From G016756615 sp050958605 (GTDB taxonomy: Bacteria > Pseudomonadota > Alphaproteobacteria > Rhizobiales > Rhizobiaceae): DNA of 64,000 nt. The notes under the pieces are model-generated. The model did not search any database. It had not been told where the DNA came from and saw only the letters and a program-made list of their open reading frames with translations. Each line of letters starts with the position of its first letter. The stretch's first letter is position 1. The stretch spans positions 62,001-126,000 of the forward strand of contig NZ_JBJHDO010000002.1 of assembly GCF_050958605.1 (NCBI RefSeq), written 5' to 3'. This document shows, one piece after another, positions 45,618 to 54,455 of this stretch. Position numbers and translations under genes: made by a program.

Positions 45618-46079
45618 TCAATTCATCTTGCCCCAGCCTCCGCCCCTGCCTCGGGGGTCGCACAGTCCGGCAGCGTCTACCGCCCCGCCGCAATTGAGCC
45701 GGCCGCGCGGCAAGGTACGGGATTGCACGCGTGGCGGCTCGGGTTGGGGCTGAGGCTGGACCACGACCGGGTCGGGACGCGGGCCAGCGTAGTCGGGCCG
45801 GGATGGCCTCGGATAATCGGGCCGCGCGGCATAGTCGGGGCGCCTCGGACGCTCGTATCGCCGCTCGTATCGCCGGTCGTACCGCCGATAGTAAGAACGA
45901 TCATACCGATCATACCGATCGTAGCGAGGATAATATCCGCCGTAGTAGGGGTCGGGATAACGATCGCCATAGACCACCGGTCCGCCCAAACCGACTTCGC
46001 CGTAATAGCCCTCGACGCAACCCGAGAGGAAAAACGCCGCGGCGAGGACTGCCGACGCGGCAACAATTCTCGTCTTCAT
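45618..46079 (-). CDS. Tyr/Arg-rich lipoprotein of unknown function
   Basis: This 153-residue protein starts at ATG 46079 after GGGAGGAC. The signal peptide ends in lipobox LSGC (Cys about 20), so it is probably a membrane-anchored lipoprotein. Residues about 45-95 are a low-complexity run with repeated RYDRYDR and RRYERRYER units. Pro-rich DYxxRPDYP segments follow, then a conserved-looking C-terminus LPRGRLNCGGAVDAAGLCDP with two cysteines. Similar YDR-rich lipoproteins occur in rhizobia without assigned function. It converges on the GNAT gene with only 3 nt between stops. Confidence 0.7.
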   Translation of the reverse strand: MKTRIVAASAVLAAAFFLSGCVEGYYGEVGLGGPVVYGDRYPDPYYGGYYPRYDRYDRYDRSYYRRYDRRYERRYERPRRPDYAARPDYPRPSRPDYAGPRPDPVVVQPQPQPEPPRVQSRTLPRGRLNCGGAVDAAGLCDPRGRGGGWGKMN

Positions 46080-46177
46080 CAATCGTCCTCCCTCATCCGC
46101 ACCATCGAAATAAGCTGCGGTCGCACTGGCGGCGCTGCCACTGGGAAACAGTTTAAGCCGGAAATGGTTCAAACAGA

Positions 46178-46200
46178 AAAGCCCGGACTGGCCGGGCTTT
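46178..46200 (-). terminator. Rho-independent terminator of the SCP2 gene
   Basis: AAAGCCCGG (46192-46200 on the minus strand) pairs with CCGGGCTTT (46178-46186) around a 5-nt loop, followed by TTCTGTTT. It lies 26 nt past the SCP2-domain stop codon. The stem could also act on the plus strand. Confidence 0.8.
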
Positions 46201-46226
46201 CCAAACATGTCCAGGGTTGACAGTGG

Positions 46227-46508
46227 TCAGAGCAATTGGCTGAGCGCCATGGCGACGCTCATGTCACCTTCGATCTTCAGCTTGCCCGTCATGAAAGCCG
46301 TGGTCGGATTGAGGTCGCCGGCAATAAGCGATTCGAGGTCGTCCAGCGAAAGCTTGATGGTGCAGTCGGCCGGTGCGTCCGACGTCGAGATGCTCGAGCC
46401 GTCGATGACGATGACGCCATCCGAACCGGTGTCAAACTTGACCGAGCGGTCGAAGCCGGCGCTGGCGACACGGTCCTTGAGCTTAGCGGCGATGTCCTGG
46501 ATGGCCAT
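46227..46508 (-). CDS. SCP2 sterol-binding-domain protein
   Basis: This 93-residue protein is a single SCP2 domain, a fold that binds fatty acyl-CoA or other lipids in a hydrophobic cavity. Typical features are VKFDTGSDGVIVIDGS, DCTIKLSLDDLESLIAGDLN and the signature TTAFMTGKLKIEGDMSVAMAL. It is divergent from the acyl-CoA catabolic operon at 46.6 kb with a 138-bp shared gap. A lipid or acyl-CoA carrier role for that pathway is plausible. It has its own terminator. Confidence 0.9.
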   Translation of the reverse strand: MAIQDIAAKLKDRVASAGFDRSVKFDTGSDGVIVIDGSSISTSDAPADCTIKLSLDDLESLIAGDLNPTTAFMTGKLKIEGDMSVAMALSQLL

Positions 46509-46646
46509 GATTTATCCTTTGTTGCTGTTTCCGGTCGATCTGCGCGGCGGAGACTTTACAACAAATCCACCCCCGCGGACGAGCCTCGCATATAGCGGCG
46601 GATTGACGTTTACGTCAACGTGACTTAGCTTCCCGTCCGGAGGAGA

Positions 46647-47528
46647 ATGCCAGTCATGGGTTACGGGAGTATTCTGCGCGACGGCTGCTTTGCGGGCGAG
46701 ATACATGTCGTCACGGGCGGCGGCAGCGGCATCGGGCGTTGCGTCGCTCACGAACTCGCCAGCCTCGGCGCTCAGGTCGTCATCATCGGCCGCAGGCAAG
46801 AGAAACTCGACCGCGTCCTTGCGGAAATCGCGGAGGATGGCGGCAAGGCCGAAGCCTATGCCTTCGACATACGCGACGAGGGCGCGGTGAAGACGGCAAT
46901 CGCTGCGATCGTCGGTCGGCACGGCCGCATCCACGGCCTCATCAACAATGCGGGGGGCCAGTTTCCGGCGCCGCTCGCCGCCATTTCGAAGAAGGGTTTC
47001 GAAGCCGTCGTCGCGAATAACCTGACCGGTGGTTTCCTCATGATGCGCGAGACGTATCTGCAATCCATGCAGATGCATGGAGGTGCGATCGTCAACATGG
47101 CCGCCGACATGTGGCGCGGCATGCCGGGCATGGCACACTCGGGTGCGGCACGGGCCGGGATGGTGAATTTGACGAAATCGGCCGCCTACGAATGGGCGCC
47201 CGCCGGGGTGAGAGTCAATTGCGTCGCTCCGGGCTGGATCGCTTCGTCGGGCATGGACACCTATGATGGATCGACCCGTGCGCTCATTCCCCAACTCGGG
47301 AAACACGTGCCGATCGGGCGCATCGGATCGGAGGCCGAGGTCTCGGGGGTGATCTGTTTCCTGCTGTCGCCGGCCGCCTCCTTCGTGACCGGCATTACCG
47401 TGCCGATCGACGGCGGCGCGCCTCTTGGCTCGGCCCTGTTTCCGATCGGCAAAGGCCGGGGTGTCGCGCCGTTCGACGGCTTCCATCGCGCGACCACCCC
47501 GCAGGTCCTGTCGGGAGACGATGCCTGA
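46647..47528 (+). CDS. PECR-like short-chain dehydrogenase (2-enoyl-CoA reductase type)
   Basis: This 293-residue SDR resembles peroxisomal trans-2-enoyl-CoA reductase. The cofactor motif is VVTGGGSGIGRCVAHELA, and LINNAGGQFPAPLAAISKKG follows. The segment MAHSGAARAGMVNLTKSAAY replaces the usual YxxxK context in the same way as PECR (HSGAARAG...NLTK), and CFLLSPAASFVTG is also PECR-like. ATG 46647 is 2 nt from GGAGGAG and ATG 46656 is 11 nt away; neither is ideal. It overlaps the next gene by 1 bp. In context it would reduce or oxidise an acyl-CoA intermediate. Confidence 0.85.
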   Translation: MPVMGYGSILRDGCFAGEIHVVTGGGSGIGRCVAHELASLGAQVVIIGRRQEKLDRVLAEIAEDGGKAEAYAFDIRDEGAVKTAIAAIVGRHGRIHGLINNAGGQFPAPLAAISKKGFEAVVANNLTGGFLMMRETYLQSMQMHGGAIVNMAADMWRGMPGMAHSGAARAGMVNLTKSAAYEWAPAGVRVNCVAPGWIASSGMDTYDGSTRALIPQLGKHVPIGRIGSEAEVSGVICFLLSPAASFVTGITVPIDGGAPLGSALFPIGKGRGVAPFDGFHRATTPQVLSGDDA

Positions 47529-49138
47529 TGGCTATCATGAGCTCCGCGCTCGACCCGCGTTCGCAAGGCTTTCGTGCGAATGTCGCGGCCATGGCAGAGA
47601 AGCTCGCCAGGGTGCGTGCGCTCGAAGAGGCCGTGCGCAACAATTCCGCTTCCAAGAAGGAACGTTTCGCCGCACGCGGTCAGATCCTGCCGCGCGAGAG
47701 GGTGGAAAGACTGCTTGATCGGGGCGCCCCTTTCATCGAGCTTTCCACGCTTGCCGGCTACAAGATGCACGACGACGACGGCGGCAAGAACATCATGGGT
47801 GGTGGAACCATCGCCGGCATTGGTGTCGTCGCGGGCAAGCGCTGTGTCGTCTCGGCCTCCGACAGCGCCATCAAAGGCGGCACGGTCCCGCCGATCGGTT
47901 TGAAGAAGGCGCTCCGGCTGCACGAGATCGCTTTCGAAAACAGGCTGCCGCTCGTCTATCTGGTCGAGAGTGGCGGAGCGAACCTGCTGTATCAGTCGGA
48001 AATGTTCGTCGAGGGCGGGCGCTCCTTTGCCAACCAGGCGCGGCTCTCCGCGGCGGGGATTCCCCAGCTTGCCATCGTTCATGGCTCTTCGACGGCAGGT
48101 GGAGCCTATCTTCCCGGTCTCTCCGATTACGTCGTCCTGGTGCGCAAGCGCTCCAAGATCTTCCTGGCGGGACCGCCGCTGGTAAAAGCCGCGATCGGCG
48201 AGGATGCCGAGGACGAGGATCTCGGCGGCGCCGACCTGCATGGTCGCGTCACGGGGCTCGGAGAATATGTGGCGCAAGACGATGTGCAGGCGCTCGCCAT
48301 CGGCCGCGAGATCATGCGCAATCTTGGCTGGGACAGTGTGGAAGCGGCTGTCTCCGGCGAGGCGCCGCTTTTCGACCGGGAAGAACTGCTGGGCGTCGTG
48401 CCGGCTGACGACAAGACCCCTTTCGACATGCGCGAAATCGTTGCCCGCATCGTGGATGGCTCGGCATGGCTGGAGTTCAAGGCCGAATACGGACCGGACA
48501 CGCTCTGCGGCCACGCCGCCGTCGATGGCCGCAAGGTCGGCATCATCGCCAACAACGGCCCGATCATGCCCAACGGATCGGTGAAGGCGGCGCAATTCAT
48601 CCAGCTCTGCGACCAGGCCGGCACGCCGCTGGTCTTCCTGCAGAACACGACCGGCTACATGGTAGGGTCCGCGGCCGAGCGCGACGGCGCGATCAAGCAT
48701 GGATCGAAGATGATCCAGGCCGTCGCCAATGCGCGCGTCCCGAAATTCACCTTCGTCATCGGGGGGTCCTACGGCGCGGGCAATTACGGCATGTGCGGGC
48801 GCGGCTTCTCGCCCCGCTTCATCTTCTCCTGGCCGTCGGCGCGCACCGCCGTCATGGGAGGCGAGCAGGCTGCCAGGGTGATGGAGATTGTGACGCGCGG
48901 CAAGGCGGCACGCGAAAGGGCTCCGGTCGACGAAGCCGCGCTGGAGAAGATGTCGCGGCAAATCAGGGCAGGGATCGAGGCGCAGTCGGATGCCCTCTTC
49001 GCCACAGCCCGGCTGTGGGACGACGGCATTATCGATCCGCGCGACACACGCCGGATCCTGTCGATGTGTCTGGCGATCGCCGAGGAGGGCGAACGCCGTC
49101 AACTGAGGCCGAACACGTTCGGCATCGCCAGGATGTAG
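47528..49138 (+). CDS. Acyl-CoA carboxylase beta subunit (carboxyltransferase)
   Basis: This 536-residue biotin-dependent carboxyltransferase transfers CO2 from carboxybiotin to an acyl-CoA. The N-terminal CT half has ILPRERVERLLDRGAPFIEL, LVESGGANLLYQSEMF and GSSTAGGAYLPGLSDYVVLV. The C-terminal half has NNGPIMPNGSVKAAQFIQLC, FLQNTTGYMVGSAAERDGAI and GGSYGAGNYGMCGRGFSP. The overall form is methylcrotonyl/geranyl-CoA carboxylase-like (LiuB/AtuC) or AccD2-like rather than propionyl. ATG 47528 overlaps the SDR stop (TGATG). The substrate cannot be fixed from sequence. Confidence 0.88.
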   Translation: MAIMSSALDPRSQGFRANVAAMAEKLARVRALEEAVRNNSASKKERFAARGQILPRERVERLLDRGAPFIELSTLAGYKMHDDDGGKNIMGGGTIAGIGVVAGKRCVVSASDSAIKGGTVPPIGLKKALRLHEIAFENRLPLVYLVESGGANLLYQSEMFVEGGRSFANQARLSAAGIPQLAIVHGSSTAGGAYLPGLSDYVVLVRKRSKIFLAGPPLVKAAIGEDAEDEDLGGADLHGRVTGLGEYVAQDDVQALAIGREIMRNLGWDSVEAAVSGEAPLFDREELLGVVPADDKTPFDMREIVARIVDGSAWLEFKAEYGPDTLCGHAAVDGRKVGIIANNGPIMPNGSVKAAQFIQLCDQAGTPLVFLQNTTGYMVGSAAERDGAIKHGSKMIQAVANARVPKFTFVIGGSYGAGNYGMCGRGFSPRFIFSWPSARTAVMGGEQAARVMEIVTRGKAARERAPVDEAALEKMSRQIRAGIEAQSDALFATARLWDDGIIDPRDTRRILSMCLAIAEEGERRQLRPNTFGIARM

Positions 49139-49158
49139 AATCAAGGGGAGGGACGATC

Positions 49159-50328
49159 ATGCAGTTCACGCCGGAACACGAGGAGCTTCGCCGCACGGTC
49201 GCCAAATTCGTCGAGACCGAGATCAACCCCAGTGTCGATGCCTGGGAAGAGGCCGAGCAGTTCCCCGCCCACCAGGTGTTCAAGAAACTCGGCGGTCTCG
49301 GCCTTCTCGGCATCAAATACGACCCGGCCTATGGCGGTCTCGGCCTCGACTTCTCCTATTCCATGGTTATGGCCGAGGAACTCGGGCTGGTGAATTGCGG
49401 CGGCGTGCCGATGGCCATCGGCGTCCACACGGACATGTCGACGCCGGCGCTCAACCGCTTCGGTTCGGACGAGGTGAAGCGCAACTTCCTTGCGCCCTCG
49501 ATCGCGGGCGACATGGTGAGCTGCCTCGGGGTATCGGAGCCGGGCGGCGGTTCCGACGTCGCGGCGATCCACACCAGGGCGCGCAGGGATGGCGCAGATT
49601 ATGTGATCTCCGGCACCAAGATGTGGATCACCAACGGCATGCAGGCCGACTGGTGCTGTCTTCTCGCCAACACCTCGGAGGGGCAAGTCCACCAGAACAA
49701 GTCGCTGATCGCCGTCCCGCTCGACGCCAAGGGTGTCACCCGCCAGAAGATCAAGAAGATCGGCATGAACTCGTCCGACACCGCACAGCTGTTCTTCGAC
49801 GAGGTGCGCGTGCCCGTCGCCAACCGGATCGGGCAGGAGGGCATGGGCTTCACCATGCAGATGATGCAGTTCCAGGAAGAGCGGCTCTATGCGGCGGCAA
49901 GCTCGCTCAAGGGACTCGACCGGATGATCGACCTGACGATCGAATATACTGGCGAGCGCAAGGCTTTCGGCAAGCCGGTGCTCGACAATCAGGTCGTGCA
50001 TTTCCGCTTGGCGGAGCTTCGCACCGAGGTGGAGGCGCTGCGGGCACTGACCTGGAGCGCGGTCGAACAATATGTGGCCGGCAAGGACGTGACCCGGCTC
50101 GCGTCCATGGCCAAGCTGAAGTGCGGCCGGCTGGTGCGCGAGGTCTCCGATGCCTGCCTGCAATATTGGGGCGGCATGGGGTTCACATGGGACAATCCGG
50201 TGAGCCGCGCCTATCGCGACACGCGGCTGGTCTCGATCGGCGGCGGCGCCGACGAGGTGATGCTCGGCATCATCTGCAAACTCGAAGGCACGCTGCCGGG
50301 AACCTCCAACAAGAAGCGCCTGGGGTGA
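49159..50328 (+). CDS. Acyl-CoA dehydrogenase
   Basis: This 389-residue FAD enzyme oxidises an acyl-CoA to the 2-enoyl-CoA. ATG 49159 follows AGGGGAGGGA and begins MQFTPEHEELRRTVAKFVET. Motifs are LGVSEPGGGSDVAAIHTRA, VISGTKMWITNGMQADWCC and FDEVRVPVANRIGQEGMGF, then the C-terminal QYWGGMGFTWDNPVSRAYRD and SIGGGADEVMLGIICK. It is nearest to citronellyl-CoA, isovaleryl-CoA or FadE12-type dehydrogenases found with acyl-CoA carboxylases. It is 20 nt downstream of the carboxyltransferase gene, and its stop overlaps the GTG of the next gene. Confidence 0.92.
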   Translation: MQFTPEHEELRRTVAKFVETEINPSVDAWEEAEQFPAHQVFKKLGGLGLLGIKYDPAYGGLGLDFSYSMVMAEELGLVNCGGVPMAIGVHTDMSTPALNRFGSDEVKRNFLAPSIAGDMVSCLGVSEPGGGSDVAAIHTRARRDGADYVISGTKMWITNGMQADWCCLLANTSEGQVHQNKSLIAVPLDAKGVTRQKIKKIGMNSSDTAQLFFDEVRVPVANRIGQEGMGFTMQMMQFQEERLYAAASSLKGLDRMIDLTIEYTGERKAFGKPVLDNQVVHFRLAELRTEVEALRALTWSAVEQYVAGKDVTRLASMAKLKCGRLVREVSDACLQYWGGMGFTWDNPVSRAYRDTRLVSIGGGADEVMLGIICKLEGTLPGTSNKKRLG

Positions 50329-52279
50329 CCGCGATCAGCAAGCTCCTTGTCGCCAATCGTGGCGAGATCGCCTGCCGGGTAATGCGGACGGCGAGACGAA
50401 TGGGCATGACGACTGTTGCCGTTTATAGCGACGCCGACGCTGCCGCTCCCCATGTCGTCATGGCCGATGAGGTGATCCGCATCGGCGGCGACCTTCCCAG
50501 CCAGTCCTATCTCGACAGCGAGGCGATCGTCGCGGCGGCGCGTCTGTGCGGAGCGGACGCGGTTCATCCCGGCTACGGCTTCCTCTCGGAGAACGGAGCC
50601 TTCGCCGAGGCGTGTCTTCGGGCGGGCCTGATCTTCGTGGGGCCGCCGCCGGCGGCGATCCGTACCATGGGCGAAAGGGGCGCGCCAAGGCCCTTATGGA
50701 CGAGGCCGGTGTTCCGGTCGTGCCCGGCTATGCCGGGGCCGACCAGTCGCGCGAAGCGCTGGTTCTGGCCGCGGAAGCGGTGGGCTACCCGCTCCTCATC
50801 AAGGCTGCGGCCGGAGGGGGTGGGCGCGGCATGCGCAAGGTGGGACGCGCCGAGGAGCTTGGTGCCGCGCTTGAAGGCGCGGCGCGGGAAGCGGAGAGCG
50901 CTTTTGGCGACCCGACTGTTCTTCTCGAGCGGCTGATCGTCGATGCTCGCCATGTCGAGATCCAGGTCTTTGCCGACAACCACGGCAACTGCATCCATCT
51001 CGGCGAGCGCGATTGCTCCGCCCAGCGCCGTCACCAGAAGGTGATCGAGGAAGCGCCGTCGCCCTTCGTCGACGAGGCGCTTCGGGAGGCCATGGGTGCG
51101 GATGCCGTCAAGGCGGCGCTCGCGATTGGTTATCGCGGCGCCGGGACAGTGGAGTTCATCGTCGGCGCCGACAGGCGCTATCATTTTCTGGAGATGAACA
51201 CGCGGCTGCAGGTCGAGCATCCCGTGACGGAAATGATTACCGGCTTCGACCTCGTCGAATGGCAATTGCGGGTGGCGGCCGGCGAGCCGCTGCCTGTCCG
51301 GCAGGAAGAGATTGCGTTTCGAGGCCACGCCATCGAGGCGCGGCTCTATGCGGAGGACCCCTATCAGGGATTTCGGCCCCAGGCCGGCAGGCTCCTTTAT
51401 TGGAAGCCCGAACAAGCGACCCGAATAGACGGCGTGCGCATCGATGACGGGATCGTGGAAGGGAACGTAGTCAGCCCATTCTACGATCCGATGCTCGCCA
51501 AGGTCGTCGCGCATGGTCGCGATCGGCGGGAGGCGACCGCCCGCTTGCGGCAGGCGCTGCTTCGTACGCCGCTGATCGGTTTGACGACCAATCGGACTTT
51601 CCTTCTTGATCTCATTGGCAGCCCGGAATTCACCGCGGGAGACATGACCACCGAGCTGATCGACCGGTGGATGTCCGAAGGCGCGGCAATCATGTCGTCG
51701 CCCGGCCCCGCCGCTGAGGATTTCGCGCTGGCTGCCGCGACGATGGCGCTTCGGCCCGGCGGTGACTGGTTCCGTTCGGCTGGTGTGGCTGAGTATCCGA
51801 TCTCACTCGTCTGCGGGAGGGAGCGGCGCGACATCACGCTTCGGTTCGAACGTGGGAAGCTTGCGTCCATCGCGATGGATGGCGCCAGCCTTTCCGTTGC
51901 CGATGTGCAACTGGTCCTTCCCGAGGTCCGCTACACGATCGGCGGGCTCGCCCGGCGCGCGGTGATGGTCGCGGATGGCGGTGATGTCATCATTGACCTT
52001 GACGGCCGTACCCTCCGCTTCAGCGAGCCCGATCCTCTCGAGGGGGGCAACAACGAAGCCGATCCGTCCAAGATCGTCTCTCCCGTGGCCGGCCTCGTGC
52101 GAAGCATCGCCGTGACGGTCGGGGAGACGGTGGTTGTCGGCCAACCTCTTGTGGTCGTGGAGGCGATGAAGATGGAGACCACCCTTGTTGCGAGGGGAGC
52201 GGGAACTGTGCGCGGCGTCCATATTCGGGCCGGTGAGCAGACGCGGGTCGGCGATCTCTTGATGGATATTGCGCTGTGA
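50325..52279 (+). pseudogene. Acyl-CoA carboxylase alpha subunit (biotin carboxylase-BCCP), frameshifted
   Basis: The gene starts at GTG 50325, overlapping the dehydrogenase stop, and reads KLLVANRGEIACRVMRTAR to AIRTMGE in one frame. At about 50674-50676 (GAAAGGGG) it passes to the -1 frame, where KGRAKALMDEAGVPVVPGY continues. One extra A would restore MGEKGRAKALM, the family consensus. The rest is intact: the ATP-grasp loop AAAGGGGRGM, the biotin carboxylase motif FLEMNTRLQVEHPVTEMITG, and a C-terminal biotinyl domain with VVEAMKMETTL, stop at 52279. Restored, it would be about 651 residues. It would supply carboxybiotin to the beta subunit. A sequencing error, a recent mutation or recoding remain possible. 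Confidence 0.85.
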
Positions 52280-52302
52280 TGGACAAGGCGATTCTGTCCG
52301 CC

Positions 52303-52809
52303 CTAGTCGAACATCCTGTCCAGCAGCTCGAGGAGCCTGTCCTTTTCCTCGGGACCGCCGAGCCTCTCGATCAGCCGGCTTTCGTGTTTTCCCCAGAGCG
52401 CGCTCATCTTGTGGACGAAGCGGCGGCCTTCGGGTGTTAGATGCAGCGAGTGCGAACGACGGTCGCTCTCGGCCTTGCGTCTTTCGGCGAGGCCTCGTCG
52501 TTCGAGCCCGTCCATCAGAGCCACGAAGTTGGCGCGTTTGATGCCGAGCCGTTCCGCGATCTCGCTCTGCTTGCGTCCCGGCGTCTCGGCGATCAGTGCC
52601 AGCACCGAAAACTCGGCCGGCCGCAGCCGCATCTTGGAAAAAACAGTCAGAAAATCCTGAAAGACGGCGAGCTGCGCACGACGCAGCTTGTAGCCGATCA
52701 TCTTGTCCAGCGGCGGCAGCGTCGCGGACTGTTCGGTCGACGCTCGCTTTCTGTCGATGCCTCCCGGGGATTTCCCGGCCAGGGGCCGGATGACTGTCCG
52801 TGTTGTCAT
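52303..52809 (-). CDS. MarR family transcriptional regulator
   Basis: This 168-residue winged-helix regulator has LRPAEFSVLALIAETPGRKQ and SEIAERLGIKRANFVALMDG as the recognition helices, and AERRKAESDRRSHSLHLTPE as the wing. ATG 52809 follows GAGG; an ATG at 52836 would add nine residues but has no SD. A basic N-terminal extension (MTTRTVIRPLAGKSPGGIDR) is present. It converges on the acyl-CoA operon and ends 24 nt from it. Control of that operon, with an acyl-CoA or aromatic ligand, is plausible but unproven. Confidence 0.9.
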   Translation of the reverse strand: MTTRTVIRPLAGKSPGGIDRKRASTEQSATLPPLDKMIGYKLRRAQLAVFQDFLTVFSKMRLRPAEFSVLALIAETPGRKQSEIAERLGIKRANFVALMDGLERRGLAERRKAESDRRSHSLHLTPEGRRFVHKMSALWGKHESRLIERLGGPEEKDRLLELLDRMFD

Positions 52810-52954
52810 CACGCCTCGACGATGTTTTGCACGCATGAGATTTTAGCACAGAGCGGGGCGATTGCGTCACCTCATATGAAGGGGCGCGGACTTGACCCGG
52901 CATGCTTGCTCGCTAGTTCAAACTGCGAGGCAAAGGTGAAGCGGGACGCCGAGA

Positions 52955-53386
52955 ATGGAGACGGAAGTCAGGAAACTCTTCGAGCGGTATGAGCGCTCCT
53001 TCGGCAAAGCATTGCACGGCGACATCGATCTGGACGAAGCGGCATCGTTCTACGCCCAGGCTTTTGTCGCGGCCACCCCGGCTGGCGTGATGCCGGGCAC
53101 GAATGGCGAGGAGCTCAAGCGGGCGCTCGACCAGGGTTACGCCCATTACAGGGCGATCGGCACCAAGGAGATGCGCATAAGGACTGTCGCGATAACACCC
53201 ATCGACGAACATCATTGCGTGGCCCGTGTTGCCTGGACGGCAGTCTATGAACGCAAGGAGCGGCCCGATGTCGCCATTGATTTCGATGTCAACTATCTCG
53301 TTCAGACGCTCGGCCAAGCGCCGCTGATTTTCGGCTGGATTTCCGGTGACGAGCGGGAACTCCTGGAAAAGCACGGCATCGGCTGA
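52955..53386 (+). CDS. NTF2-like (SnoaL-type) protein of unknown function
   Basis: This 143-residue protein is predicted to have the NTF2/SnoaL cone fold: an N-terminal helix FERYERSFGKALHGDIDLDE, then ASFYAQAFVAATPAGVMPGT and strand-rich TVAITPIDEHHCVARVAWTA. Such proteins are often hydratases, isomerases or ligand-binding proteins. No catalytic residues can be assigned. It stands between the divergent MarR gene and the convergent flagellar locus and is probably a single-gene unit. Confidence 0.7.
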   Translation: METEVRKLFERYERSFGKALHGDIDLDEAASFYAQAFVAATPAGVMPGTNGEELKRALDQGYAHYRAIGTKEMRIRTVAITPIDEHHCVARVAWTAVYERKERPDVAIDFDVNYLVQTLGQAPLIFGWISGDERELLEKHGIG

Positions 53387-53424
53387 TCACCACCGAGAGC
53401 GAGCTATAATTGGAAATGCTCGTT

Positions 53425-53937
53425 CTAATGACCGGAAGCGGCGGCCGGCGTTTCGGGATCTTTTGTCGGAATCGGGAAGCGCTGCGGGTTCTTGTTGCGT
53501 ATGTCCGTCTTCGGCAGATAATCGATCTGCTCGATCAGCACTTCATGGATGAGTCGGCTACCCACGCGCTTGTTGATGCTGTCGCGCAAGCCGGTCTTGA
53601 ATCCTTCGAGGTCGAATTTCTTCATGTCGAAGGCGGGATCGGCGTAGATGAAGGAATAGGCCTCGTCGGTCAGCAGGTTCTGAACGGGAATGCTGAGCTT
53701 GCGCATTTCCGCGGGCTCGGCGGTGTAGACGAGTTGGGCCAGAACGTAGCCATCGACGCGGGCATCGCGGATCAAGGGGACCGAGATCAGGTCCGCCTTG
53801 ACGTAGTCGAGTCCCCCGAAGAAGGGCGTGGCGCCCTCGGCCGCAGCCGTTCTCTGGCCCGCTTGAGAGAAGGAAAAGAAGATCGCGCCGACGGTGACCG
53901 CACACAACCACAGCGCGGCGACGATGAACTTGATCAT
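53425..53937 (-). CDS. Membrane-anchored hypothetical protein at the end of the flagellar locus
   Basis: This 170-residue protein starts at ATG 53937, overlapping the stop of the preceding gene by 4 bp. An N-terminal helix (MIKFIVAALWLCAVTVGAIF) anchors it with the rest outside the cytoplasm. The periplasmic part has FFGGLDYVKADLISVPLIRD and GYVLAQLVYTAEPAEMRKLS. A FliL-like topology (single helix plus a periplasmic domain of about 130 residues) is visible, but I cannot show homology. Coupling to the flagellar genes suggests a motor or basal-body role. Confidence 0.65.
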   Translation of the reverse strand: MIKFIVAALWLCAVTVGAIFFSFSQAGQRTAAAEGATPFFGGLDYVKADLISVPLIRDARVDGYVLAQLVYTAEPAEMRKLSIPVQNLLTDEAYSFIYADPAFDMKKFDLEGFKTGLRDSINKRVGSRLIHEVLIEQIDYLPKTDIRNKNPQRFPIPTKDPETPAAASGH

Positions 53938-54344
53938 GGCTTGGTCGCCGATCCAAACTCCGCCGAGGAATAGGTGCCGTCGGCTTCATGGCGCTGTATG
54001 GCGTCCTGGACCAGTGCGGCGATCTCTGCCACGGCGCCGAGATGAGCGCGTATGGCCGCCTCGTTGTCCGCCAGCTTGTGGCGAAGGCGGATGATGTTCT
54101 CGCGATCCTCGGCCAGCAGGTCCTCCGGATTGAGCCCCTTGATCGCGCGATTCAGCTCGTAAAGATGCCGGCTCTTGCGGGCGTTCGACGATTTCAGGTC
54201 GAAATTGACGTCGGTGCGGATTCCCTGTGTTTCGGTGTCGATGGACTCCTCGATCCGCCCGAGTATGGCGGCGAGTCCACCGGCGAACATGGCGAGATCA
54301 GGCCGCGAGGCCATCTGCTTCCTGGTGTCGGAGATTTTCGACAT
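53934..54344 (-). CDS. Hypothetical helical protein in flagellar locus
   Basis: This 136-residue soluble protein is predicted to be largely helical, with no signal peptide (MSKISDTRKQMASRPDLAMF). The middle reads LNRAIKGLNPEDLLAEDREN and RLRHKLADNEAAIRAHLGAV, patterns seen in flagellar chaperones such as FlgN, though no firm family match can be claimed. It lies 111 nt downstream of the FlgJ-like gene and overlaps the next gene by ATGA. The conserved order suggests a flagellar function. Confidence 0.65.
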   Translation of the reverse strand: MSKISDTRKQMASRPDLAMFAGGLAAILGRIEESIDTETQGIRTDVNFDLKSSNARKSRHLYELNRAIKGLNPEDLLAEDRENIIRLRHKLADNEAAIRAHLGAVAEIAALVQDAIQRHEADGTYSSAEFGSATKP

Positions 54345-54455
54345 TGCGTCCGTTCTTTGTTGCGGTCCCCTCGCGAGGACGTCCAGATGAAATCTCTCGG
54401 CCCGAAGGCCGCACTCTCTAAATTCCTGCTAGACCCGCTATCGGGCGATGTCAGG

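Noticed and set aside
50673..50680. Programmed -1 frameshifting in the biotin carboxylase gene
   Set aside because: The zero-frame codons GAA AGG GGC do not form an X-XXY-YYZ slippery heptamer, and family members are normally encoded in one frame; a mutation or read error is simpler.
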